A DNA stretch of 64,000 nt from Kappaphycus alvarezii (lineage: Eukaryota; Rhodophyta; Florideophyceae; Gigartinales; Solieriaceae): NCBI GenBank assembly GCA_002205965.3, contig NADL03000774.1, positions 124,001-188,000 on the forward strand, in the 5' to 3' direction. Position 1 is the stretch's first letter. Every line of letters begins with the position of its first letter. Shown one piece after another: positions 31,355 through 41,375 of this stretch. The notes beneath the pieces were generated by a model that was not told the DNA's origin, did no database searches, and saw nothing but the letters and a program-made list of their open reading frames with translations. The position numbers and the translations under genes are program-made.

Positions 31355-31830
31355 TTGAAGAAGGCAGGTCGGCAACCAGTCGTGGAACCGCAAGAAGGGC
31401 TTCACCGCACCAGATCCGACATTAGCGCTGTAGGGCATACCGGCAGCACGGACTTCTTTAACGTCACTTTCATTCACCGTTTGGCACCCTCTGGTAGGAG
31501 AGTGCGCTCCTTTAACCTGCTGACCTCACTTAATGCAGCGGGAAACGCGAAACTGAGAAGGTACGATTCCGTCATTACGAATTCTGACAGATGTAGGCTT
31601 ATTCCTGTCCCCATCTCCTCCCTCGAAGGTTGCACCCGGACGCCTATGTGCTGCTAAGCGACGTCGCACGCAATATGGCAACAAGGACGATGGAGGCATA
31701 TGGAAAGGTTATGGAAGTCCTCACTCCAGGGCACGCCGCAGCGGCATCAATGTCCAATGCTGCATGCTTGATGGCTGCCCTCAGGCCCGTCTTCTGGGTT
31801 GATCTGCGTGCGCTGCTGGTGACTTCGTGT
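31355..31830 (+). pseudogene. Retroelement endonuclease domain, family A copy 5
   Basis: The plus frame 31355-31657 reads EGLHRTRSDISAVGHTGSTD, FFNVTFIHRLAPSGRRVRSF and CRLIPVPISS. A one-base shift follows, and 31630-31830 gives LHPDAYVLLSDVARNMATRT, MEAYGKVMEVLTPGHAAAAS and NAACLMAALRPVF. A diverged version of the 3'-tail repeat (CTTTCCAAATATT...CTTTTCCCCCAC) follows at about 31,888-31,930. The changes RPD to RSD and DV to NV suggest loss of the nuclease site. Confidence 0.6.
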
Positions 31831-31967
31831 TTGAGCTTTCATCCACCTCTCTTAATCCTTTTTGGAACAATTGGCGTAGGGGAAGTGACCCTACTTTCCA
31901 AATATTGTACTACCTAAACTTTTCCCCCACACTCAGTAGGTATCGAAACATAAAAGAATGGCTAAAG

Positions 31968-33040
31968 GTCAAGTTCCCCCATTCGTAAAAGCCAACAAGA
32001 AGGCCTACGGATAAAAGGCGTGCGCAAGCAGTCCCCACTTGCAAAGAGTTAGCATGGCTGCATGATCGTCAGCCGTGCTTTCTGGACTCACATGAGGAGG
32101 TTAGGCAATGGCTACAAGGTGGAACATTCCCCTCTGAGGAGATTGTCCCGCGGCTCCTTACATGTCGCGGGGCTTGTCCTGGAAACGGATGGTTCGGGAT
32201 TTATCGAGCGTCTGCGAGGATCAAACAAGGCCCAAGGCACAGACCGAGATAACAAGTTTCTTTACCTTAAAACCAGCACGAGGCATAGACAAAGCTGGCA
32301 AGAGTGGTGAAAAGTCACAGACACTCCGACAGAGCGCGGGTGGAAACTTCGGTGTAGCGCGATCGCCGCAGTCGCTGAAAAAGACGACACACGGCGTCAT
32401 TCAAAGCAAAAGGGCCCACGCTGACCCACAAGACGAATCAATCACGATGGACGCTCGTCAGCCCGGCACACGACGGGTATCCGACCACAGCAATTCAAAC
32501 GCGCGACTCCCAACCATGCGACCTGCGATACCAAGGCCGTGACGTTACAATGCAGGACTGGCAAAGACAGCACTTGAGCAATGGGGCATGGGCGTCCGGG
32601 CGGGAGCAACTCGGGACGACAGCGGGGGTGAACGCACGGGCAGTGGTTGACGGGTGTGAAGCGAAGTGGGCTATGAACTCTTGCCGGACAGCTTTGCCTT
32701 TGCACGGCCGCCGCCAGAGGTGATCATGGCGTGATGGTCCTCGAGCCACTCGTTTTTAGAGGCAGTCGCGGTGCCCATTTCAACGGTATCCTTCTTCTGG
32801 TCAAAGTGCCTGAACAGGAGCACAGCGGCGATAATGGCAGCCACGAAAAGCGCAAAGATGGTCATGAACATGGTATTACTCATGGATTGAGGACCCGGGA
32901 CGGTGGTAACGGTAGCGTTGTAAAAAGTGGTAGAATGACCGCGAATAGCATTACCCGTGGTGCCCTGTGCCTCATAAAACACGGTAAGTGCGAGACGAAA
33001 CGGGCGAATATCCAGGGTTCATTCGGCGTAAACTCATACG
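31968..33040. repeat. Segmental duplication, copy 2
   Basis: Partner of 24,232-26,200. An internal deletion joins the sequence after GCAGTCCC (about 32,035) to CTTGCAAAGAGTT, removing the SRAP start, intron and first three domain blocks. It keeps the complete TRAP-alpha gene, whose 5' part lies beyond the duplicated segment. Confidence 0.85.
32037..32450 (+). pseudogene. SRAP-domain protein, 3' fragment
   Basis: It begins within CKELAWLHDRQPCFLDSHEE and continues VRQWLQGGTFPSEEIVPRLL, then, after shifts, to the tail with QTEITSFF (32240-32263) and FFTLKPARGIDKAGKSGEKS. No start, catalytic Cys or Glu block remains. At the site where copy 1 is frameshifted (HE-E-VRQW) this copy reads correctly, which supports sequencing error or independent decay in copy 1. 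Confidence 0.8.
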
Positions 33041-33625
33041 TGAAACTCAGTTCTGTTTCCGTCGGGACCGTCTTATTCACGGTGACATAGCTAAAGTTCT
33101 GCACGTGAACGTTAAAATCATAATCCATATTCAACGAGCCCATCAACCCCCACACATGATACTTTGCACGGGCGGTATTCGCAAATGCAATGAGGGCGCG
33201 ACATTTTTCCCCCAATGTGACGACATCGGTGCCATTCAAGCCGTGAGTAAAGGTATGGGCGATGAGGACGTCTTCGGCAGGAGGGGGCATATCGGTGAGA
33301 GGATGGCGGTCTGAGTGAAGACGGGCGGCATCGGCATCCTCGTTGAGTGCATCGGCGTCATCCTCGTCCTCTTGGTCTGCGATTTGACCCACAGCAGCGG
33401 CAGCTGCCTCTTCTGCTGCGAGGTCTTCGGCGGTAAGATCGGATGGAGTGTCTTGGGCATGGGAGACTGGAAGGGGTTGGGGTGTGGAGTTGGGCGGTTA
33501 GTGGTGTTGAAGGGACTTGTGTGGATAGGTGGTGAGGGAGGTGGGGGTTACGTACTGGTGAGGGAGCAGAGGAGGAGGAAGAGGAGGGAGAGGAGTAGGG
33601 AGATGGTGCGGATATGTGACGGCAT
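32671..33625 (-). CDS. Translocon-associated protein subunit alpha (SSR1-like)
   Basis: A single-pass ER membrane protein of the TRAP complex that assists the Sec61 translocon. Exon 1 (33625-33556) encodes a signal peptide (SHIRTISLLLSLLFLLLCSL). An 89-bp intron (33555-33467; GTACGTAA donor, TTCCAG acceptor, CTAAC at 33,501-33,497) is removed in frame to give ISHAQDTPSDL. Then follow a very acidic luminal region (ADQEDEDDADALNEDADAAR), the beta-sandwich domain (VHVQNFSYVTVNKTVPTETE, LSFTYEF; NFS is a possible glycosylation site) and, after a one-base loss near 33,016, RPFRLALTVFYEAQ, the membrane segment IFALFVAAIIAAVLLF and a cytosolic tail. About 288 residues, the family's usual size. The paralogous fragment lacks the 33,016 lesion. 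Confidence 0.85.
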
Positions 33626-34199
33626 GGGTTGCGGGTGGATTGGGGGAGTTAGTTTAGGGTGTTGGTGCACTGCGTGGATGTCGGCGATGTTGTGTGAGGG
33701 GGGTCTTAGAGGTGAACGCTGCTGATCCGGGGGGTGATGGCGAGGGCGTTGTGTATTCAATCTACAACAATCACGGCCGGTGCCACAGTACTGTACTGTA
33801 TCTAATACTGTACAGGCCTTGCACAGTATTACCAATACCCTGTACAGTACGGTACAGTACTGTACAGTAGTACAGGGTATTGGATTGGGCATTGCAATAC
33901 CCGCCCTATTTAGTGTTACCCGATATACTGCTGCACGTCTTCCCGTCTCACAACATCACGCAACGACACTGGCGCATCTCGTCCATCTCTACCTCACCGG
34001 CCTTTCCAACTTAACCCCTCCACCCCCTAAACAACTTTAACCAGCAGAGCAAAATCCCGCAAACTGTCCCGATACCACTGCGGATTCCATGCCCCTCTTC
34101 CACCCCACCCGCGCCTCTCCCTACTCACCCCACCACGTGCCACCGCCAGCCCCACGTGCCCCACCACCACTCCCCACCACCACAACCCCCCGCCGCACA
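33626..34199. promoter_or_regulatory. Shared upstream region of divergent TRAP-alpha and bisphosphate nucleotidase genes
   Basis: About 570 bp between the starts of two genes transcribed away from each other. It contains a cluster of GTAC/TACTGTAC motifs at 33,786-33,873, including the long palindrome at 33,832-33,883. A bidirectional promoter is a reasonable inference from layout. Confidence 0.45.
33832..33883. repeat. 52-bp imperfect palindrome with GTAC-rich centre
   Basis: The outer arms are exact: CCAATACCCTGTAC (33832-33845) and GTACAGGGTATTGG (33870-33883). The 24-base centre is made of overlapping GTAC/CTGTAC units and is nearly self-complementary too. CCAAT in each outer arm resembles a CCAAT box in both orientations. 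It could be a regulatory cruciform or a tiny inverted-repeat element. Confidence 0.65.
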
Positions 34200-35075
34200 A
34201 TGGCCACCCTGGACCTAACCAAGCTACTCTCCGTCTGCATCGAGGCCGCCAACCGCGCCTCGCTAGTCATCCGCCAGGTGCAAACCGCACGTGCCAACGG
34301 AGATCCCCTCTCCGCCACTTACAAGGATCTTTCCGACCCACGCTCCGCTCTTACCATTGCCGACCTTCGCGCACAGGCTGTGATTGTCCCTTTGATTCGC
34401 AGTTTCTTTCCCACGCTTACTATCATTGGCGAGGAAGATGATGCCGAAATGCCGCTTGCGGAGGAGCTGCCGTTGTTTCCGGAGTTTGAACCCGGGATGG
34501 TCGGTGTGGATGTGCCTGGAGAGTTGAAGCAGGTGTCGGTGGAGGAAGTTTGTGTGTTTTGTGACCCCTTGGATGCTACGAGACAGTTTGTGGAGCAGCG
34601 CTTGCATGCGGTGCAGAGTTTGATTGGCATTACGGTTGGTGGTGAGCCGGTGGCTGGTGTTATGGCCCGTCCGTTTGTCCAGGAGGAGGTTGTGTATGGT
34701 GTTGTTGGGGTGGTGTGGCTAATGTCCAGTGTGTTAGGCGCGGGGAGGACGCCAGTGGTCTGGTGGTGGGCTGTTCAAGGTCGGGTGTTGAGTCTGTTGT
34801 GGAGAGGTCGTCCGCGTTGTTGAGCCACGGGATACCGTGTTTGAGGGCGGCGCGGGGAATAAGGTACACTTGGTCTTGTCGGGCAGGGCTGATGTCGCCG
34901 TCCTCAATTTGGCTACCAGTTTGTGGGATACCGCTGCTACTACAGCCCTTGTTCATGCCAGTGGGGGGTTGTCACGGACCTGTTTGGGAATAAAATTCCA
35001 CACTTTAAGAATAGCCGGCTCAAGAATTTGTATGGGGTGTTGGTTAGTGGACCGGCTGTTTCATCCGGGACATAA
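34200..35075 (+). CDS. 3'(2'),5'-bisphosphate nucleotidase (BPNT1/inositol monophosphatase superfamily)
   Basis: The enzyme family hydrolyses 3'-phosphoadenosine 5'-phosphate to AMP, serving sulfur assimilation. The start at 34200 (MATLDLTKLLSVCIEAANRA) fits the family; the frame is open upstream to 34089 with a proline-rich sequence that could be a targeting extension or 5' UTR. Landmarks: KDLSDPRSALTIADLRAQ, PTLTIIGEEDD (metal ligand Glu-Glu), CDPLDATRQFVEQ (usual DPLDGT; Ala for Gly), LIGITVGGEPVAGVMARPF, then EGGAGNKVHLVLSGRAD, TSLWDTAATTALVHASGG (metal ligand Asp) and TDLFGNKI to the stop at 35073-35075. Frameshifts lie near 34,720, 34,840 and 34,970. About 292 residues when read through, the usual length. 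It diverges from TRAP-alpha. Confidence 0.8.
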
Positions 35076-35092
35076 GGGGTAGGACCCACGCT

Positions 35093-36515
35093 ATGATAGC
35101 AGAGGAGTTGCGCAGGGGTATGGTCGTCGACTCTCTGCTTTATCCGATCGGCCTGCATCCGGGCAACGTCCCCCAGGCTACGGATATTGCCCTGGATTTG
35201 AACGGAGACCCAATTACTGCCGATTGGCTGTCGTCGCGCGTTGGTAACAAGGTCAACGCGTTTTCTGTTAATGAGACGACTGCTGTGCGCTATCTCATGT
35301 CTCAGGCCTGTCGGGTTTATTTGTACTACTCTTCAAATGCGGTTGGTGCTCCGAAGAGCGTGTTTTTGAAGCGTGTTGTGATGAGGGATCTGGAACACGT
35401 GCGCCTCAAGGCTCGTACAGTACCGCACAAGCTGCAGCGAGATGTCAAGTCATACCAGGTGGAGACTGGGTTTTTGAATTCAAAGGCTTGTGAGGAGCTT
35501 CGTGCGACGGGATCCAGGATTGTGTCGGCTTTAAGTGTTGAATCGTGTCCTGCTCCTGAGGGCGATCGCCTATAGAGAGCAAGTTTCTGCTTTTGTTGGA
35601 GGATTTTCGACCGGAGGATGGCTGGAGGCAATTTGGATTGTTGGATTACGACAAGACGGTTGCAGCGTTGGACTCGCTGGCGGGTCTGCACGCGTTCTTT
35701 TGGAACTACAATAGTGCCGATGATGCAGAGGATTTAGACAGTCTAGTGTGGGACCAGGCAACGTACTGGGTCCCGAAACGGCAGGCCGCAAATAGTTTTG
35801 CAAAGCTGCCGGAATGCTGGGAGAATCACAAGGCGAACTTTGCGCAGTCACTACACGAGTTTGGGCTCAATGTTGACAGAGACGACCTGTTGAACTCGCT
35901 GGGAGTGAACTGGCGTTGTGCGCACCGGGCATTGCGGAACAAGTACATGGTGTCGGGCTACATACACGCCATCCACATAGAACAATTATCCATGGAGATG
36001 CCAAGGGAGCCAACTTTTTCTTCAAGCCACGGGCCGCCAGTGCCGGGGAGCTGCAAGGTGAAAGCAGCGCAGTTGAGAGCGGATGGGAAGTCGGAATGAT
36101 TGATTTCCAGTGGTGCGGATGGGGGCACCCTGCGGTGGATGTAGCGTACTTGCTGGCGGCGTCTGTATCGGCCGATGTCCTCACGTTTGACGGGAAAGGG
36201 GAGGAGGTTTTGCTCAGGATTTACCATGACAAGCTGGCAGGGTATCTGGTCAAGTACAACAAGGCGGATGATTTGATGAGTGCGAGACGGGCCTTGGAAT
36301 ACTCTCAACTGAAAGATATGTACGAAAAGTGCCTGTTAGACCTGGCGCGACTGGTCGTGTCGTACCATTGGGACCGAATCAAGGCGGATCCCAGTGTGCT
36401 AAAATCTCGTCAAGACAAGTTGGGATCAAACTCCTACAACAAAGATATTCGCTGCGCAATGTGGCTTGTTTCCAGGACCGTTGACCTACTCAAAGCCTAC
36501 AAGAAGACGATATAG
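35093..36515 (+). CDS. Ecdysteroid-kinase-like / choline-kinase-like (aminoglycoside phosphotransferase fold) small-molecule kinase
   Basis: It starts 18 bp after the nucleotidase stop, same strand. Segment 1 (35093-35575) covers ITADWLSSRVGNKVNAFSV, VFLKRVVMRDL (ATP-lysine strand) and SYQVETGFLNS (helix-C Glu). Segment 2 (from about 35,575) begins SKFLLLLEDF and includes DKTVAALDSLAGLHAFFW. Segment 3 (from about 35,960) has the catalytic loop TIIHGDAKGANFFF and the metal loop MIDFQWCGWGHPAVDVAYL. HGD...N followed by DFQ is the signature of the EcK/CHK family. Two frameshifts (about 35,570 and 35,955) break it; read through it is about 470 residues with a normal domain set. The substrate cannot be inferred. 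Confidence 0.75.
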
Positions 36516-36740
36516 AGAGGGGGCTTAGGGTTCAGTTTTGTCCCAGACGCAGCGCCTGATAGTGGCTCAGGTTGCAATGCAAACGGGGTGCAGTTCCTTT
36601 TTTGGGGGTTTACGTCAATGGCAAATTGCGACGAGAGCTTGCCGGACACTCTAAGCCCGTTTTGAATGAATGATGTAGGGTTGCGGGAAACGTAGAAGCC
36701 TTCTTTTGTGCTCAAAGTACGAGGATGTCCTGAAAAAAGC

Positions 36741-39700
36741 TCATTGGAAAGTATCCCAAGTGCCGCAACATTGGCATCCGTCGCGATTGCTTATTACTCT
36801 TCCCTCAGTAAATACCTGTTGAACGGTCGCCAATGTTGAAGCATGACATTTCCCTCTGCGGTTAACCCCCGATTCCACATCCTCCTGTGAGCCCACATTC
36901 AGTGCTCTATCTTCCCCAAGCCTCTCCGACTCAAACTCCATCCGCCCTTCAAATGCATTTCTCCACAAATTCCAGTCGAATTTGAATTCTTCATCAGACC
37001 CAAGCTTCTTCCTGTAAGATGCACTCGAGACCGAAATGTTCGGATCCTGATCAGCATACAGCGTTACCGACCTCCCATCACCACGAAGTTGAAGAATCCC
37101 GCTCCTTGCCCACGTGGAGGTAAACAGTTCCATCCGCGCCATCGAAAAGTCCTCTTCAATGGTCACCCGGACACTCACAGTCTGAGGCGCAAACACAGGC
37201 TCCACCTCAAGCACTATCTTCTTCCTCATCTGCTTTTCTTTCTCTTCGTCTACTAGATCGAGATTAGTTGCTAGACACGGAAACGCTAAAATACAGAGCA
37301 CAATCATGAAAGGATCGCCAAGTTGAGAGCGTTCCAGATTCGATACACAAAAACGCCTGGCATTCCCATATTACGAGAGCTTCAAAAGCGTATCGCTCTG
37401 CCACTCCATGGTGTTCTTCTGCAAGGGTCTTCCTTCCGCTCTTAAACGCCATGATGCTACAAGCGTCCCTCAAAATTGACTCACTTTAAACTTCATATTC
37501 ATTGAATCCGCTACCTTCACTGCTGCTTTTTGATCCTCGATTGCCAGCACATTTAGACGCATTCGAACCCTTTCCATCGCACACCCCACGAAGGTAACCT
37601 GTCCAAGGCGGTAAATCGCGTATTGATGTTTCAATGTCTTGATTTCCTTGCTGTCGAGTGCAAACTCTTGAATAGCATAGTTGGCTCTACTCAATCTTTT
37701 GTTCGATCGGTTTCTGTTACCCCTTCCGCTCTGTTTCTAACGTAATCCTCAATTTCACGGCACGCCACTCTGTCGGAAAAGATGATTCGCACGAAATAGA
37801 GCCTAAGGCAATTGCAAACATGTTGTCGATATGAATGCATGTCTCAAAAACTGCATCATTCCCCCACAAAACCCCATTTGAGTACTGACTTCGGGGGCAG
37901 TTACCTGGTACTAAGTCAAATTCATTTTCTACTCCTACCTGCTGGTGTACGAGCGTGCGCCTCATTTGACACAGTCTACTTGCCTTAATCTTATTCGGTG
38001 GTCTTATCCGCCTGGGCCGGTCCTTTGCGTGAATTTTGGCACGTTTCGTCGTCTGCTCGAACTGAGTGCTCAATTTCGATTCCACATGACTTTCATCGGT
38101 TGTGCGTATGATACTGGAAATGCAGCTCCTTGCTCCGTTTCAAGTGGAACTTCATCTCTCTGGTTTCGATTCTGAGTTCTTATGCATTCATTAGCGTCCT
38201 TCAGATAGTAATTGCGAAAGCATATTGTTCCGAATGCACTAGTTCTGGAAAAATTTCATCAGCAAGGCTATGCAGAAGTCTCTAAGGTTCTTATTATGAG
38301 ATTCCGGAAATAAGGTGAAATCCCTTTGATCATAATCGACTCCTCCTTGATAGTCTTCTCCAATTATATCGAACATGTATGTCTGTAGTTCAGGAAAACT
38401 ACATGATGTTACCCCACGCATTTCACTGCTAAAGGATCCATTGTAAATCCAAGAATTCTCTGTAAAAATGGGAGTTTTCGGCATAAAACATGGAAAGTTT
38501 GAAAATCGGTTGTCGTGAGCCTCTGTTTCAGTTTGGGAAGTTCTGCGCGGTTCGACACTGCTTCTCTCGCGGTCAGAAGCATCGCAATCAGTGTGCCCAG
38601 AGGGTGTGTAACAAAGACCGTGTTAAAACGCTTTGATGTATTGATTCTATGAACTCCTTGTACCACCTTAGCAGCAAGGCAATCATGATATTCATGGATT
38701 GAGAAAGGTAGGGATTCCCGAATCCCAGTCGGCGACCCTACGGACACCGTAATCATCAGCCCTGGAATTACCGGGCGTTAAGGAAATGCAACTTACTTGT
38801 GTAGTGTCAAGGAGTGGAGAAAGATGGCAAAGCTCTCAATATCGCAGGACCGATGCTTAGAACGAGGCGAATGAGGTCAGGCCTACCACATACGTCCATG
38901 CGGTTCAGTGTTTCCGCAGGGATGTTGTCCACAACTCGCTTTATCTGATATTCGTACCTCCTGTACCGAGTGTTTGGCATCTCCCCTCCACGCGAGATTC
39001 TCGCCGATTGAGATCATCGGTCTAGGAGTTAAACGGTAAGGCATGCAGCGTCCGTAATATGTTGCCGCGAATGAAGCCTCACTTCGGCAAAGTGTAACTC
39101 GGGCCCATACGGACGCCCAGGTTGGTTTTTCATCGCACGTTGAATTTCCACTTGCGAGAAGAACCGCCTGGGTGTATAATGTCGTGCAAAAAGTATTTCG
39201 ATCAATAGCCTCATCGAGATACGGAAAGAGTGGCTCAGTCATACGTCCATCAATCAATAGCGATGTTCCATATTGGGCAAGAAACGGAATAGCCCAGTTA
39301 ATAAAGATTTCATCAGGGAAAAGGGGAGCGAACAGAGGCTCAGCTGCATGTGCCATGGCGAATATGTTCCATGATATGCGGTTTTCAGCACCATAAATTT
39401 CGTTGTCAGCCATAGAGCTGTTCATCAACATATTGCGAACAAATTCCCTCCTTATTCTTTCACGGCTCTTCGCCTGCTCTGACAAATGTATTGTCCAGTT
39501 TAGGTGACGACCACGAAAAATTCATCCAGAGGAAAATGGAATCGGGGCAAAATTTGTCCTCCGTCGCAAGTCCGGGACGGACTGGTGTTGCGTGAGGCGC
39601 GGTCGACTGCTTTAGAAACTAACTCTGGTGCATTTGGATAGTGATCCTTGACAAACAAGCTGTACCCGTGAAAGTGCATCATATCTAATACGAGGCTTAC

Positions 39701-40182
39701 CCAATCGCGCAAGTACAGGAGCTGTCATCCCGCAGTGGTGCGCACGAATGGATGGCGGATAATGACAAAGCGACTATAGCTGCGCTCATCTCCGTCAATT
39801 CATCTGCTTCTTCTTTGCCAATAATGTACAGGCAGACAAAAACAAATGTGGGAAAGAAGAGTATGAGCTGCCAATATCCCAGGAGAGAGACCACTCGAAA
39901 CTTTCCCAGCGGTCGTTAATGAAATCGAAGAGTGCTAGGATACCCCATGGCAAAAAGACCAATATGTATGCAACAACAATGACCCACAGACGCTACCAAG
40001 GGGTCGAGGGCATTTGTCCTCGACAATTTCGCAAACAGTTGCGACTTGTTCTTGCGAGAAAACTGACAAATTACATTGACAGTCCATGTTTCATTGAAAG
40101 CGGACGACTTAAAGCCTAGCGTCGAGTTGTTAACCCTGATCGCGGTTAGACTGGTGCGTAGATTGAACTCGACTTGAATCAA
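36741..40182 (-). pseudogene. Large membrane/secretory-pathway protein, multiply frameshifted, unassigned
   Basis: A run of minus-strand frames follow one another with little overlap: 40182-39916, 39894-39697, 39712-39500, 39485-38883, 38756-38409, 38484-38239, 38085-37717, 37694-37470, 37473-37264 and 37307-36741. They look like one long protein of about 1,100 residues. The 39894 frame begins with a membrane segment (LGYWQLILFFPTFVFVCLYI). The 39485 frame is well ordered (FINWAIPFLAQYGTSLLIDG, TEPLFPYLDEAIDRNTFCTT). The 37307 frame starts with a signal-like IVLCILAFPCLATN. I do not recognise the family. Alternatives are two or three adjacent genes, or exons with small introns; no clear splice sites join the pieces. 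Confidence 0.4.
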
Positions 40183-40723
40183 TTGCGATTAGATTCTTTG
40201 CAATGTGGTGGTCGAGGGCTTAGAGTATATGTGTAGGAGCCCCATTTCCACAGCGCGACTCCGAGAGTCAGGAAATAAATGGCATGCTGTGACGCATGCG
40301 CTCCACAACTCTTGCACTTCTAATCCACCCACCAGTATCTAGTACGCCATAGCCTTTGTAAATTGGCAGAAAAATTCCGCTGTTCATCAGTAACAGGAAA
40401 TAATCACTCTAGGGGGAGCTCGAGGAAGTATGAAACGGGAAGATACCTTTCTGATAAGCATCGTTCAAAAGATGAACTTTAACGGTACTGTATCTGTACT
40501 GCGCATTTGCTTTGCCATTTTCTAGCTAGACAGAGAACAAAGTCATCTCTCCTTAATCCGAAGGGTATAGTGGATTGAGGTCAATATCCATTGTGCAAGC
40601 TTTATTCAGCGGGAGATTTTCCGGTGATTTAACAATAGGTACTTGATGAGAACATGGAAGACATGATGATGATATTTTGCTCCTTTGTCATTGCGAGCGC
40701 ATAACGCATTAGCGGCGAGGATA

Positions 40724-40790
40724 TAACCGACCACATCTTCCATGCATTAAAATAACCCAAAATTTCCCCCTCATTTCGAGTGTATATGGA
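40724..40790 (-). repeat. Dispersed repeat, copy 3
   Basis: Inverted relative to copy 1: ACCGACCACATCTTCCATGC then ATTAAAATAACCCAAAATTT. It is a solo copy with no endonuclease remnant attached, as expected for a strongly 5'-truncated LINE insertion. Confidence 0.55.
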
Positions 40791-40919
40791 TGACCGACAT
40801 TGACTAGATCTAATTTGCAGTAACTAGACTTCTAAACAACAATAATCTCAACGAAGATCATAAAAAGATAGAATTTAAATGATGACAAATACTGTTTTCC
40901 AGAGGGACAAAGGGGGGTT

Positions 40920-41010
40920 CAGTATTCCATGCGGGGAATGTGGGGTGCCTTATTGTTTGAAAGATATGGTCGGCTAAGACCTGGAATGTCCTAGAGGGTG
41001 ACAAGTAGTT
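40920..41010 (+). repeat. Dispersed repeat, copy 4
   Basis: GTGGGGTGCCTTATTGTTTG, AAAGATATGGTCGGCTAAGA and a CCTGGAATGTCC block match copy 1 in order. Confidence 0.6.
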
Positions 41011-41294
41011 TTTTTCGAAGTGCATAAAATAATGGTTGTCTTCGTAGGGAAATAAGGAAGCAGTATCAAAACGGTTTAAAATCGCTAGAAAGCTTGCTTG
41101 TGGCCAGCTAGCAGGCAGGCCGCCATGGCAGCAGCACCATGCCTCTTCATGAATATCTCGCTAATAGACGAAAGTGTACATTGGTAGTCTAAGAAAATCA
41201 AATGTGAGATTTATGCGGATAACTTTGATTAACATGTTCGGCAGACTGCAAATGGTGTTTAGGCGATGGGCTTTCTCAAGTGTGGATGATGAAA

Positions 41295-41375
41295 TGGGGG
41301 GAAATTTGGGGTGTTTTTAATGCATGAAAAATATGGTCAGCTGTTCCCTAAGGGATGTCGTGATGGTATGAGAGA
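41295..41375 (+). repeat. Dispersed repeat, copy 5
   Basis: GGGGGGAAATTTGGGGTGTT then TTAATGCATGAAAAATATGG and TCAGCTGTTCCC. It is a more diverged copy. Confidence 0.55.

Noticed and set aside
33548-33892. 114-codon minus-strand ORF beginning in the palindrome
   Set aside because: Its 3' part is the TRAP-alpha signal-peptide exon read on through the intron donor; its N-terminal half is translation of the GTAC repeat and upstream region.
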